From Siphlonurus alternatus (taxonomy: Eukaryota > Arthropoda > Insecta > Ephemeroptera > Siphlonuridae): a stretch of DNA of 64,000 nucleotides. The first letter of the stretch is position 1; every line of letters starts with the position of its first letter. Below, in pieces: positions 1 through 14,287 of the stretch. The position numbers and the translations under genes are program-made. The notes beneath the pieces are model-generated. The model did not search any database, was not told the DNA's origin, and saw only the letters and a program-made list of their open reading frames with translations. The stretch covers positions 25,572,118 to 25,636,117 of the forward strand of contig OX463780.1 of assembly GCA_949825025.1 (NCBI GenBank). Direction: 5' to 3'.

Positions 1-253
1 AGTAATCCCGCACCAATAAGAAAACAGCTATATACCACGTGATATTTTTAATAAGCGAATCAGATAGATTATCATTATATATATTTTTAAAAAAAGTTTT
101 TAAATTGCTGAAATTAAGTTGTTAAAAGTTATTATTTATCAAATGAAGATAATTAATTAGATGTTTTTTTGGCGCTATAAATTATAACTATATATATATA
201 AATATAAATATAAATATAAAGCTGGTCATGTAGGTTAATTGATGCACTTGCAG

Positions 254-843
254 ATATTGCAACATCAGGTAAAGTTCACATCAAAGTGGTGGGAATGTCC
301 ACGTCTGCATTTAATAACAATACTGCTGACTGCACAAATGTAATCCGTACATCATATTGGTACAGTGCGATGTATTTAACATGCATCAGCTTACAGTTAG
401 TAACAGAGTAACACAATATATTAAGCTGATATTAAGTTTGCATTCGTACAAATTTACATTGTAATATAATAAAATAATATATATATATACTGTTTACTTC
501 AAAGTTTTCTTATATGTTAATTAAATTATAGATTTATCATTAGAAAGTTAAATATACGAGTATAAACCAGGGTAATTTTAGAAATATACATTTACTCATA
601 ACACAAAATAATATAATAAATACATTTTTTAGTTTATAGAGATTAAATAAATATTTTCATATTGATTTTTTTTTTATGCAAATTTTCATGGTCTTTCATG
701 GTTAAGCATTTTTTTTTTCTTTGCAAACAATCTCTTCTCGTCTCGTGATCATTCACACAAGTTATTAGATGAGGTCTGCAGACCCATCACTAAAATATAT
801 TATGGTTCTGTCCAGCATTATTTAATTACTTGTTTCTGTGCAG
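254..843. other. Kazrin intron upstream of first visible exon; no confident gene
   Basis: AT-rich sequence from position 1 to the acceptor ttctgtgcag at 834-843. It holds short TA runs and poly-T tracts. I see no convincing coding exon; a 15-nt splice-flanked stretch at 254-268 is treated as chance. Confidence 0.6.
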
Positions 844-3800
844 CGGACGGCGAGGGTTCTACGCGGCGGCGACTGCGCGAGGAGAACGCGCGACTGCGGC
901 AGGAGGTGGAGGAGCTGCGACTTCTGCTGGGACCGGACGCCCTGGTGCTCAGCGCCGAGCTGCAGAGCACCAGGGATGCGTTAGCAGGTCAGTGACTCTG
1001 AGGGGAGGGGGTGCTAGGGGTGTGTTTTTTTAGGAGGCGTGGTGGTGATACGAAGTATATAAGAACAGGGTCAAGGAGGGGTGGCAAGACTGGTGTTCAT
1101 GACCAGGGTGTTTTTCTATGAGCAGAGAACTTTTCTCTGATATGAGTGTGGTAAATTTAGTAAATATGACCAGGGGGTGTATGATACTGTTGTTACTCGC
1201 GGAAAAATAATTGCTAGATTTAAAAAAAATATATATTAAGGTAAATGAGGCAAATTCATTATCATGGACAAAATTTTAATTTTAACCCAAACATTACCAA
1301 TTACCAGCTAGGAAAACGACCACAGACCTTTTAAAATGGGAAAAAATTGTAAAAGAGTTGCTATGAAAAATCTGAGGAAAATAATAATTCTTAGCCAAAA
1401 GCAACTAAACATACGTATATATATCCTGGAAAAAAATTAGTGAGGATTTGATTTTAACTTTATAATTTCAGGATAGGGATTTAACCCGTGAGTTGTTGGG
1501 ACCCCTTTCCTCCCTTGGTAATACGTGAGATAAAAACTCCTTGGTAATGCTGTAGGTTTTGACATCGTCAAAAAAGAAGAAAAAAAAATTCAAAAGTTAT
1601 GTCATTAGCTTATTTTGAGGAGTTCTCTCCTTGCAATATTAATTTTTCAGTGTAACAACAGTATACGTGATGGTCAGCAAGGAATTTGTTCATTTCTTGG
1701 AATACATTTTGTCCTCTCATGCATGTGAGCCTCTTGGGTAAAACTTCTTCCCCGACGTTTGTCGTTGCGTCCGCTGCCAAAAGTTACGCAAACATGCAAA
1801 GACTTAAACCCAATGTTGTTTTCTATCTCGAGGGAAAGCTAAACTTCACGAATCGAATCCAATTCGTCCTAAACTAAATAAGCCATTCGTTTTATTTTCC
1901 TCCTAAACTTTCTGTCATATTCTCGTTTTAACGTTCACCCATCCTATACCTCCCATTCTAAATGATGAAATATATTTATATATTATATTATTTAGTCAAG
2001 ACTTTATTCATCTTTTAATTCTTTATTAAATTTTTATTGTTTAAAATTTTAAATTGAAGGATCAGAATTCATATTGAAATAGTCATACAAAAAATATTTT
2101 CATATTTTTTTTTTTTTAGCTTGAAAAAGTATACGTGCTATTATTAGTCAGTATATAAGTGTCATCATCATCAATATCTAACAATTTATTCTCTTCGTGA
2201 TGTTGTTTCAGCATTAAAAGCCGACCGCAAGCGACTCAAAGCAGAAAAATTCGACCTTCTGAACCAAATGAAACAACTTTACGGCACTTTAGAAGACAAA
2301 GAAAAGGAGTTAAGAGACTTCATTCGAAATTACGAACAGGTACATTGCTACCACGAATAGAATAAAATTTATAGCTATTTTTAACTGTCTGAGTTCAGTA
2401 AAATTGTAGTGTACGTATTTGCATATATTTTTTATAAATTTAATATCTAAAAAAATATATTTATATTCAATTTAGTCAATTATTAATAGAATTATGTCTT
2501 ACGGTACTGCATGATTCTCTGATTAATTTTTATAGTTCTAAATGACAAGTGAAGATATAATACATTGCAACCAATTTTTATTGAAATTATATGTATAAGC
2601 TTTATTATAATTTTATTAATAAAGCTTTGTGATTTATTGATTAATATTAAGAAGTATATAATATGCTGTTTATATGCTTATGTCCATAATTCCGTCATGT
2701 TAAAGGTTACTCGATTCTTGCGATGCAGAGACAACAGCCAACGATCATACATTACAGTATATATAGGAACATGTATGACTCGTGGTGACTTTTACCCTGC
2801 AGTTAACCAGTTATACATAACGAAGTTTTGATGCATGGTGGCCCAGTGACAGATCCACGTGAGCCCCTTCTCTCGGGAGCCAATTCTTAAAATATATTAA
2901 AGGTGCAACCCCACCCGTCGCTCCCATTATAATAAATATTATTTGGGGGTAGGACACACCGCTTCCCCTAAAACTGTGATAATTATAGTCTGTCTCGTGA
3001 CGAACATTTCGGGAGCTCGTTATTATATCGTTATCCTTGCGGAATGTCTGTGTCGAGCTGCTGAGTGTCGGTGGCTTGCTGTGCCCCCAGAGGATGCGGG
3101 AGACCGAGGTGTCGACGCAGCAACTGGCCTCGGAGCGCGAGGAGCGGGAACGAGAACGTTGGAGTCTGCTGAGGCACGCGCGCGACGAGGCCGAGCGGAG
3201 CCTCACCCTGGCAGCTCAGCTCACCGCCAGGGAGGCGCAGTTGCAGCAGATGCAGGAGCAGCTTATGGAGGTCAGTGAGTCATACAGCAGGGATAGTATT
3301 ATAGTCTCTCACCATGGTAAAAGTAGTCGTTCGCTTGTGGAGAACATCATTATAGGAGAGTCGGTTAAAGCAAATGCAGGAGAGATCAGGGAGGTCAATA
3401 CCTTTTATAAAATGCATTTATACAGTAGTTAGACTGTTGGAGAACATAGTCACCCTCATAAGAGTATAATATTATGATCATCCGATGCCGAAGGTATTTC
3501 AACTGAAGCAGATTCAAACAAAAGCTATTTTTAAAGCAAATCGATAATATACCATAAATATACAGTATATATTAGTAACAACCTGGTGTTCCTAGTGTCC
3601 ATGTTTAACCTTTCATGATCAGGTCCATAAATTATATTAAGAAGTCAGTTGCCTCGCCTAAACAATTTATATTTCCTTTACCCTTTCTTCATTTCATGCC
3701 ATGCATCACAAATTCAACCTGTAATTCGATCGTGTCAAATTTTGACTGCAGATTTATGAAATTCTGGTGCGTCACAAATGGCAAATGTTTGAACTATTTA

Positions 3801-6800
3801 TATGTATGACTTTTGACCTTTTATGGTATACATTTTTTAAACAGTATATTTATTTATAAATTTTTACAGTCAAGCATGGATACCAATCTAGAAAAAAAAA
3901 TATATATAATTTTCCCTTTACAGTTATGCTTACTAGAATTGCTTCTTATAAAATTCAAAGATCTTTAGAGCTCTGCTGATGCTTTTGAAGTCTACAAGCT
4001 TAGCAAAATAAAGTAAAACAAAATTACATAAGCTATAAAGAAGAAAAGTGTGTTATATTTTCCGCGATCATTACTGCGAGCTTTACGTGATCCTGGAAAT
4101 TCTTGAGCTCTGCTGCAAGTCTCGACACTAATTGCATGCCGCGATGTCAAGAACGAGCAGATGCTGACGTGAGATTAATTTCCTTCGCCTCTGTAGAAAT
4201 GTACTCAACAAAAGTGTTTTACATTTTGCACTCGTCGTCTTTAATGTGTTAACGTAACAACCAAAACAGTAACAAGTTTTTTTAATTAATTTTAAATTAT
4301 GCAATATTAGAAATATTAGAATCGAATATGCTTACCTTTAAGACCACCATAAAAAAAATTGTAACGAAGACAATATATTTTTCAAGTGCAATGAGAAAGA
4401 TAGCTAAAACTTAATGTATTGGGCAACCTGCATGATTTTTTATTTTATTTTTTTAACTCGCACTAACCAACACCATCAAAATCGAAATAAAAGATGCGTT
4501 CGTGGTAAATATTTGCATGATTATAATGACATCACAGAGTTTTGCAGTACGATAAGGGTACGTGTTACAGGGTGTACAAAATTATGAAACAATTTGACAA
4601 TATATACATAATTCGAGGTCCTCTATCCAAATTTGCAATAAAAAAATTCTTGCAGGTTGTCCATTGCCTTGTTTTGCATTTGGCATTCTCGTTTACTGTA
4701 TATGATCATCAATTAATGTGATGACTGCATTATACAAAATTAAGTCTCTATTTTGCATGGTTATTTATTTTGTTATAACTTAATTATTTCATGTACAGTG
4801 TCTGTATATTATATAATTATGTAAGATATATAATATCGCATTAAAAGCAAATTAAGTTAAATATAATTACATGCAGCATAACAAGGAAGAAAAGTTTTGT
4901 GATATTTTTCTCTTTCTCGATCATTATTGCATGCTCCTTAAAATTCTTGAGCCTGGCAAATCCACATGCAGCAATTTTATAATTTTATATTTTAATAAAC
5001 AGTGTAGATGCTATATATTATATATATACTGTATAATATTATATAATATTATGACCAAGCATTTAATCTTTAATGATAATAATTGCAAAATGATCATCTT
5101 TATTTTCTTACTTCTCATTTCATTTTTAATAATTTTAATTGCAAAATTTTTTTATAGATTTTAAAACGGTGAATTTTTTCTTTAAATTCTCCATTGTTAA
5201 ATATGATTTTCATTAACAGGCCAAATCATATTTTTAACACAGACAACACAGTTATGTAAAAACTGTGCATGTTTAAACTTTAAAAACTTAGGACTTGAAT
5301 TAATGTAGGATTTGAGCTCTTCCATGTTTTGATTCAGCTATAATAGGCAGTAGAGAACAAGACCCCGGCCCGTGGTATTTACAATTAAGTTGCTTTGCTA
5401 TGCTAGAGAGGGATTAGGGCGGAGTAGTTCGCAGTCTGTTTTGTTCGCTAAATCCTTCTTGTAACCTTTACAGTCTTTACACAAACACCGCGGTATGTTC
5501 GTGCAGCAAGCAGACTCGCTAAGGCAGAAGACCGCCAAGATAAGAGATATCCGAGCTTACTCAAAAACATCCATCGCCAAGCAAAAAGCTTTCACACAAG
5601 CAAGCTTTTCCAGATTGTAGCGAACTTTATGTAAAGTAGTTCATATATTTTAACGGTAAGCGGAAAAAAAACCCTCGGAAAAAAAACCCTTGTATTAAAA
5701 AACCCTTGAAAAAAAACCCTAGGAAAAAAAACCCTCGGGGATAAAAAACGCACGGAAAAAAAACCCTTCGCTGAAGGAGCAGCCCCAAAAGGAGCATTCG
5801 TGGCGTAGTAGCGCGGTAGCGAGGTTTCACGTTTTTTTTTTTTCCTATTTTGACAGATTATCATTATAATGTTCCAATAATATATATTACATAAGATATC
5901 ATATATCTGATTAGTCTCATTAGTCATGTTAATAATAATTATTGAATCACTTAACCTATAAGATATTATTATTATTAGTCTTTTATTAAACACAGAAAGT
6001 GTACATATTAACAGCACTAGAAACATACATTATAGAAAAACATTACAATAGAACACATAAAACATACATACAAAACATATATAATAGTTACAGAATAATA
6101 GAACAATAGAAAATGATAATAAAACAATATAAAATAAAATAACAGATGATACTAACAGCCTGTTACATCATAATAATAATATATCATATATATAATCACA
6201 TATATATAAGACAAAATATGACATAGAAAATAGATAGAATAAAAAAAAAAACTTATTGCTTCATTGCTATTCAAAATCTATAGACTATATGAAATCTCCC
6301 CTGGCATAATCGCTAATAGACTTAATTCTAGATTTACAGATATTTAAATGATATTGGCTACAATATTCATTACATAATTTACATACACAAGATTGTAAGA
6401 TATTATAATTTTCAAATGTTCATTTTATGTCTATATATATATATATATGTTAATAATAATACGAGTACGTAGGACGACGACTTTTTTTGTTTTATTACTT
6501 TTTTATTTTAATTATTTTATATCCAATATATAATATTCGAAGTTAGAAAAAATATGTTTTTAAAATAATTTTTAACTAAAAACACAGTTGGAATTACTAT
6601 ACAGATAATAGTTAACTTCCACAACATCGCCGCGTAGACTTCTACATTTTGATGAGCTCCCCACACCGTGAAACCTCGCTACCGCGCTACTATGCTACGA
6701 ATGCTCCTTGGGGCTGCTCCTTTAGCGAAGGGTTTTTTTTCCGTGGGTTTTTTATCCCCGAGGGTTTTTTTTCCTAGGGTTTTTTTTCCTAGGGTTTTTT

Positions 6801-7133
6801 TTCAAGGGTTTTTTAATACAAGGGTTTTTTTTCCGAGGGTTTTTTTTCCGCGATTCATTTTAACTGCTGACATGCAAAGATTATTAACGATTTCTAAACG
6901 ATCATTGCTTAACGACCGTTCTGACTTCAAATTCCACAGCTTTTAAATCTTTTAATACAAACACGAAAGAAAAACAACAGAGTTTGAATTGACAATTTAA
7001 AAACTTAATTAATATAATAGAAGAATTTTGTGTTTTTCCTGCTCATTTTCAGTAAATAATAATAATAAAAAAAAAAAAAAAAAAAAATGTCACGATATTT
7101 TGAGTAAAGTCAATGTTTGTGATTCATTTTCCT

Positions 7134-7181
<48 letters not shown>

Positions 7182-10100
7182 ATAAGTCATAGATGATAAC
7201 TTTCATAACAGTTATACTTCCAATTATAAGTAATTATAATAATTTTGCTGCATGATGTGTATTGACCACAAAATTGCTAGACACAAATTTAATGTTTAAC
7301 AATAAAGTAAAAACAGTGGTTCAATTAAAAATATTTCCAAACCATAATATATAACAATAATAAAAAAACAAACTAAAAGATAACTTGAAGGAAAAAACGT
7401 CCACTGGATGTCACCAACTTAAACAGAAGCTAGAACACCAGGCTGATTCATTAGAGCGAATTAAATTACATTATCTGACGCAAGTTTTAATCTATATTAT
7501 TCATAAGCTGTATGGCGCTTTTGTTTTTCTTTTGTTTTATAAAAGTGAAAAAGAGTTTCCATTATAATATAAGATGAAAAGGTATACATACGAAGGTTTA
7601 TGATAAAATTTACATAAGGTTAAAGCCAGGAAGGAAATTTAAAACAGAAACTTTACAAATAAACTCGCTAAGTATGCACATTTCATTAAAGATTTACCTC
7701 TTCTCTCTTTTATTTTTATAGTCTAGTCCGGAAATATTTCTAAATCTCCAACTACTAAAGAATGAAAAACTACGTGAAATCCGGTGTTCTGACAGAGGCA
7801 AAATGTTCTGCTCAGCCAGCTCAGCTCTTTAGCTCTTGACTAGGCAATGTTTGCTAATTAGCCGCTGGAAAAAATAGTACCTTAGTTTATTAGCAGGTGC
7901 GTCAAATAGATTTTATTTTAGTAATGTGTTCTACGTTCAATCCACGTGCGGTCGTTGTACATTCACTGCCATAAAAACTTTCCTCCGACAATCTATCAAA
8001 TATTTCACTTAAAAAAGTGAACGAAAATCAAATATAACTATAGAGCGCGGAAAAAAGTCATTTTGCCTTTTTGTGCACATGAGGACTATTTTGTTGTCAT
8101 TTAGGATGTCCACTGATCTCCGGAAGTGGATTAAAATGAGCCTTAAAAAAAAATACTATTTAGACTATTTTTGGATTTTGAGACTATTTTGGCAAAAGAT
8201 GACTTTTTGTGACTTTTTGACATATTTATAGTGCATTTCAGCTCTCTTCTTCATAACGTAAAAAAAAGGAAGTAAAGAAATATAAAAAAAAATAAAACTT
8301 TTAAACACACTTTTAAATAGCACGTTTGAAACGCCTTTTTGCTGCATTTTCTAAAAAAAAAGTGACTTTTTTACAGACTATTTTTTAAAAAAAGTGACTT
8401 TTTTGTAGACTATTTTCCGAAAATAAGTTGACTTTTTAGGTGCCTATTTTTCGAAAAAAATGTAATTTTTTTTCCGTGCTCTAAATATAACTGATTTCTG
8501 AATGTTTTAGGTTAACTGTAAGCTATAAGACTAAGACTAATAATAAGGTTAAATATTAAGATTATTTATATTTTGATTATTTTGGCAGGAAATTTGATCA
8601 CAAAGCGTCAAGAACACATTATAGTTTGAGCATATCGATTTTTTTAAGAACTTTAAGTTTGAAACCTATAGTAAAATATCATTAAAATCGAGATTTAAAA
8701 AAAATAGTCCTAATATAACTCCTATAATCGTTGTTTTAAATTTTTACATGTGAATCCCTCTCCTCTTTTTGATTAATTTCAATAAACTGAAGTTTGCTTA
8801 CTGAATTGTGAATCATATTAATTATAATATAACCATGCATATTTGTTTGTAATACTATTATACTATAATGGAAAAAGAATTCGAATCGGATTTTTTTTTT
8901 CCACGATACTATTATGATTAAATTGGACTACAATGATATAGAAGCATGCAGAACAGAATGTGTAATATGATATTGATTTTCATGTACAGTTCTTAAAGTT
9001 AAAAATTTGAATACACGCGTTAGAATCTAACGTATGATTTCCAATTTTTAACTTTAAAAACTGTACAGATTTTTACTCTCCGAAATATAAAAAAAGCTCT
9101 TTTTAAAAAAAAGAATTTAATCAAATTAAAACACGTAATATAATTTGTGTCGTCCCTCACTCTAGCTGCGTCGACAGGCCGGCTACATGGACCAGGACTG
9201 TCGGGTAAACGGTTCAGGCACACCCACCAGCGGTCTACTAGGCGGGGGCGGTGCTCTGGTGGGCAGTGGACTTCCAGGGGACCGCGGTAGTAGCGCAGAC
9301 TCTGGAGTTCGCGGGAGTTCCGATCGAGAGTCCGGAGCAACATCCGCGGGAGGAGGGAACCTGTCTGACTCTACAACTGACGGTGAGTGTCTGTTTGCAC
9401 CTTGTTGCACCTTGTACATAGTCCCCGTAGTCACACCGTGGTCAATGCTCACGCTCACAGGGACTCCAACTATTACAGTGGAGGGCAGCTGCAACATCGA
9501 CATGGACTCCATATCAGTCGTTTCTTCTATCATTGGACCACACACTTATCAATGTGAGTATCAAATACATCAATAATATAGGTCTCTTCATAATTTGGAT
9601 TCATTAATCAAGAATCAGTTGAACCTTCTGTACAAGGAACAGTATCTAGGTAAAATTCTGATTACTGATTTTCATTTCATTGTGTATCTAAGAAAACAGA
9701 CCTATAAATAATTTGTTCATCAAGAACGATGTCCGGCTGGATAGGGTAAATTTCTGTGGTACAGGAAGAAACTATCGATGATGGAAACTTCAATGTTATA
9801 ATGTAAGGCTCTAACATCATACCATTTTTCCCGTACTAATATTTTTTCCCCTGACCATCTGGACATCATCATATTATATGAAGATCAGACACGACGAGTC
9901 CGTTGGTAGTTCATCTCATTGTTACTCACAAAAGAGGTCAACTATCAAACTACTCGAGGGTTACACACAGTTGACGACACCATCACGGCAACCAGTAACC
10001 AAGTTTCGTTGCAGCGGTGACCACACCAAAGGACAGTCCTACGCTCTCGCCGCTCAGCGCCAACCCGTTCGCGCGCATGGTGGATAGTTCGATGTCGAGG

Positions 10101-10246
10101 TGAGCCGAATATTCTCAACTACATCTTTTCAATTGATTATAAAATTACCTCTAATTAAAAATTATCATCTATAATATGAGGGTTAAAATTTTTGCAATTT
10201 TTGTTGGCACTATATATAACAATTGTTAAGTAACACGCATCACTTC

Positions 10247-10336
<90 letters not shown>

Positions 10337-13300
10337 CACGCCAACAATGTTCCGTGTTGCTCCCGCCTCCGGACAGACATATTACTCAACAATACTTGGT
10401 TTTCAAACAATGAGTAAAAGACTTTATTTTCACATCTCCCTATCATGACAGTTAATTCCAGCCCCTCCACTCTCTCAGCGTGACTAAGCATGTGTCTCAG
10501 CAGGTCGGTGGAGCAGCTGCAGGGTCAGGAGCCGCCCGAGCCGCCACGCCGCAAGGGTGCAGGCAGACTGGGCCGAGGAGGCACCTGGGGGTCCATCTCC
10601 AGGGTGTTCGCCAGGTCGAGACACCGCAAGATGACCAGCCCCAGCCACGAAGGTGGGTCACGTGATTCTACTAAAATATAAATAATTATTTTACATTTTA
10701 ATTATCAAAATTAAACAACAAAATTAATTAAAATTTAATGAATAATTGATGATAAATTTACAGAAATAAAATTTCCGTATAACTGCTCAAAAGGAAATTT
10801 AAAATAATTCTATAAGTAAAAAATAAACAATCCCCTCAATGACCTATATATATTGTATTATACAATGTGATATATATTATTTATGTGCTTTGTAGCCTCT
10901 GTATTATTATATACTGTTGCTCTCCTTTCCATGATGTGCATGAGAATGTATAAAGCACTGTATGAAATTTCTTTTTACTGTAATAAAATTATTATTAAAA
11001 TGTCCATTAGTATATTTGATATCCGCCAGATTTATCACCTGGTCCCACCCTGCATGGCATTCTCACAAATCATACCAGCACCCCGCATGCAGTTCGCAGT
11101 TCGCACTGCTACGGCTCAAATCACGTCACCCTTCAGTCATAAACTGATGGCGGCACTCCACCACAGAGAGAGTATATTGCACTCGAGAAGACACGCAACA
11201 GTCGTAAACGAGATCGACACACGGAGATAGCAGCGGACCTGACTCGTGTATTGATCGTCCTAAGTCTCTCGTGATCTCACGTGCCGACCCGTAGCATTCC
11301 AGCATTGTCGTGACTTTGATAGCACGTGATGGCTGGCAGAACATCACGAGAATTTCTCTATGGAGATCATCGTATCGCGTTTAAATCGTTCAATTATAGC
11401 CGCAAAGTGATGCATTTTTCTCTGAGGATAAATATGCAATGTGTTGTACTATGTACGTGAATTTAACAAGTATATAACTAACGTAATGAAGTTAGGAAGG
11501 ATTATGTTGTAGGAAGTAATATTCTTAATTATTGAGTAATAATAATGAATTTTCAATTAGATTCTCTCATTTAGCATCATCAATATATTATGATTTTTTT
11601 ACAGCTTAAATACATCATAAATACACAAACAAGAGGGTGGATTCAGCACTCAGCTCTTGGGGTGAAGGAAAAACCTCCTATGTATGTTTGGTCCTTAAGG
11701 CCGCCCCCTTTCATAAATCTTCCCTTGGTTTAAATATTACCCAATTACATAATTTATATTAAAATTTCTGTATTAAGTGGTATTAGAATTCTCCTTCAAT
11801 TAAGTTATCACCGCGTCGCGTGATGGTTATATAATTATTGTAGTGTTACGCCAAGCAGTGACCCCAACTAAAGGTGACCTGTTTTCGCAGACGCAGTGGA
11901 CCCTTACCGCAGCTGGTCACCACTGACGGAGGAAGGTTACGCCGAGAAGCTGCGGCTGCTGCGCGAGGCCTCGAGCATCCCCATGGAGCGGTGGCGCGCA
12001 CCCACCGTGCTGGCGTGGCTGGAGATCGCTCTGGGAATGCCGCAGTACGGACCGCGCTGTGCTGAGAACGTCAAGAGCGGCAAGGTGAGCAGTCTGAAGT
12101 GAAGTATACTGAAATATTTCAGAAATCTAGTCTGGAGTCATTTAGCGTCTAAGTTCCCTGGAATATTCAAGTTGGAGTCAAGCAAACATTGGAAACAAGA
12201 TAATTTGTTACTTTCAGTGTATTTAGAGTTATTATGGGAGCGATTCAGCAAGCGTAAAAGCAGTGATTTAAAAATGGTGTTTTTTTAGGAAGCGTTTTTT
12301 TTACCTGTTACCTGGGATGAAAAACGCTTCTTAAATCTCTCCTAAACGTTTGCTGAATCGCTCATACCTTATAGTCTTGTAGATTTAAGAAAAATAAAAA
12401 GCAATACTATTTTACTTTTCAACCATTTGGAAATTGCATTGTACGAAGCTACAAAATATTATATTCTAAATCATGCACTTAATTTTAATTTCTAATTTCC
12501 TGTGGAATACAATATTATAAATAATGCATGTTTGATAAATATACTGAATTTGTGTTTATTAATTATTTGGAGTCGATGTAAATGAAAAACATAAATGTGG
12601 TTTTTAATTTGTTACAAAAGCATTTTGAATCGATATTTGTAAAATTTTACCTTTTTTTCTCTCAAAATTTGCATATTTCTGAATAAAAGAGAATGAAAAT
12701 ATTTTAATATTAGTTTTTCTAAAATAATAAAAATAATTTACTGTCCAAAACAAACAATTAACGTTGATAATTCCAATGTTTTTCGTTATAGTTTACAAAT
12801 CTTGGATAATTTTGTACCGTTTCGATTCTTAACTATAATAATAATACATAGGATTTTGTGTATATCAAAAGAATACTGTATATTTGAACGTTTTATCTTT
12901 TGTCAAGTACATTTTCAATTTTTAATATAAGCTTTGAAATCACCGTAAGACCGCGAGCTAGCCTGCTCCAGGCAATGTAATTGTCTCATTTCCTCAAACC
13001 ACGTGCTGCATATCATCACGTCCACCATGACGCCGCCACGTGACCACGTGACTATCACGGCGAGGGCCACACGTATTTCGGCAGCTCGTGTTAGTACTGC
13101 GTGCGACGTGCGCCGGCTCCCAAGTAACGTCTGCTTCTGTTCTGGACCGTTGCCCCAAGTAAAGCAGCTGATGCAATGTGAACGCTATAGTAAAGGAATA
13201 TAAATATAGACACGATAATGCCTAAAAAAAAAAAAAAACACTGTTTTGCGAAGGCAGGTATAGACTTTTTAAACTAAGCTGATAATGTTTGGCTTCTTCA

Positions 13301-14188
13301 TGATAGCATGGGTCTTACATATATTTAATTTTTATACAAACTATCATCATATAATATTTATTTAATTTAAGAGCAGGTGTTACATTTATCCACTTAGATT
13401 GCATAAATGACGTCTATAATATCGATCCTTCCGTTTGTTTAAATTTCAATCGCAATGTTATTGGTGACATTGAAGCTATTATATTATATCCGTAAATAAT
13501 TTATGCAAAATCAATACTGAATCAAATATGAGGTAGACCTAATTAATAATTACTGAATATGTCAAGTATTACGATAACTACATGGATAGAACGTGACATC
13601 AATATGAACCCTGTATAGCCCCCAGAGGTTTGCGCAGCTGACGTTATTCCCTGACTGTAGGTGTTGCTGGAACTGAGCGACGTGGAGCTGGAAGTGGGGC
13701 TCGGCATCACACACCCGATGCACCGTAAGAAATTGCGGCTGGCGATAGAGGAGCACCGTCATCCGTCCCTCGTCCGCTACCCATGTATTGCGCAGCTCGG
13801 ACACACGTGGGTGTCCAGCGAGTGGCTGCCAGACCTTGGACTGGCGCAGGTGAGACCGCGGACAGTCAGGGTGAACCTATATATACAGTAACCATCGGAC
13901 TTCAAACTCAGGATATAAGTCTGTGTGTGTACTGATTGTCTGACGTAAAAAAAAAAAAAATGCCTACACGAACCACATGGGAGAGTCGCAAGACGTCAGA
14001 CAATATTGGAAGGCCGTACAGAATACTCTGCTTTATCGTTGAGAAAATAGGTGTCTGACATTTCTTTTCTCCTAGGGACTTCAGTAATTAAAGAAAGAAA
14101 TTGATTTTATTTGGTATTTTATATAGTGTAACGTTTAGATGAACAGAAATACGTAAATCAAATCAAAGAAAATAATCACTATATATAT

Positions 14189-14287
<99 letters not shown>

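Larger units (their letters stand above)
3271..9165. other. KAZN intron 3 (5.9 kb) loaded with repeats
   Basis: The largest intron inside the coiled-coil part of KAZN. It holds a 1.2-kb foldback element (5655-6856), a CT microsatellite (7135-7180), an inverted-repeat element (8040-8482) and a small hairpin element (8983-9067). A GC-richer stretch at about 5340-5600 contains a 41-codon ATG frame from 5494 to the stop at 5617-5619 whose product I do not recognise. A stretch at 7385-7480 translates to a heptad-like sequence without clear splice sites. Confidence 0.6.

Noticed and set aside
254..268. 15-nt stretch between cttgcag and gtaaag, a possible micro-exon of kazrin
   Set aside because: Too short, AT-rich and without similarity to kazrin; AG/GT pairs this close occur by chance.
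5494..5619. 41-codon ATG frame (MFVQQADSLRQKTAKIRDIR...) in KAZN intron 3
   Set aside because: Short, unmatched to any family I know and adjacent to a foldback transposon; coding status unsupported.
7385..7567. Coiled-coil-like frame LKEKTSTGCHQLKQKLEHQAD as an alternative kazrin exon
   Set aside because: No convincing acceptor or donor and no similarity to the conserved kazrin coiled coil.
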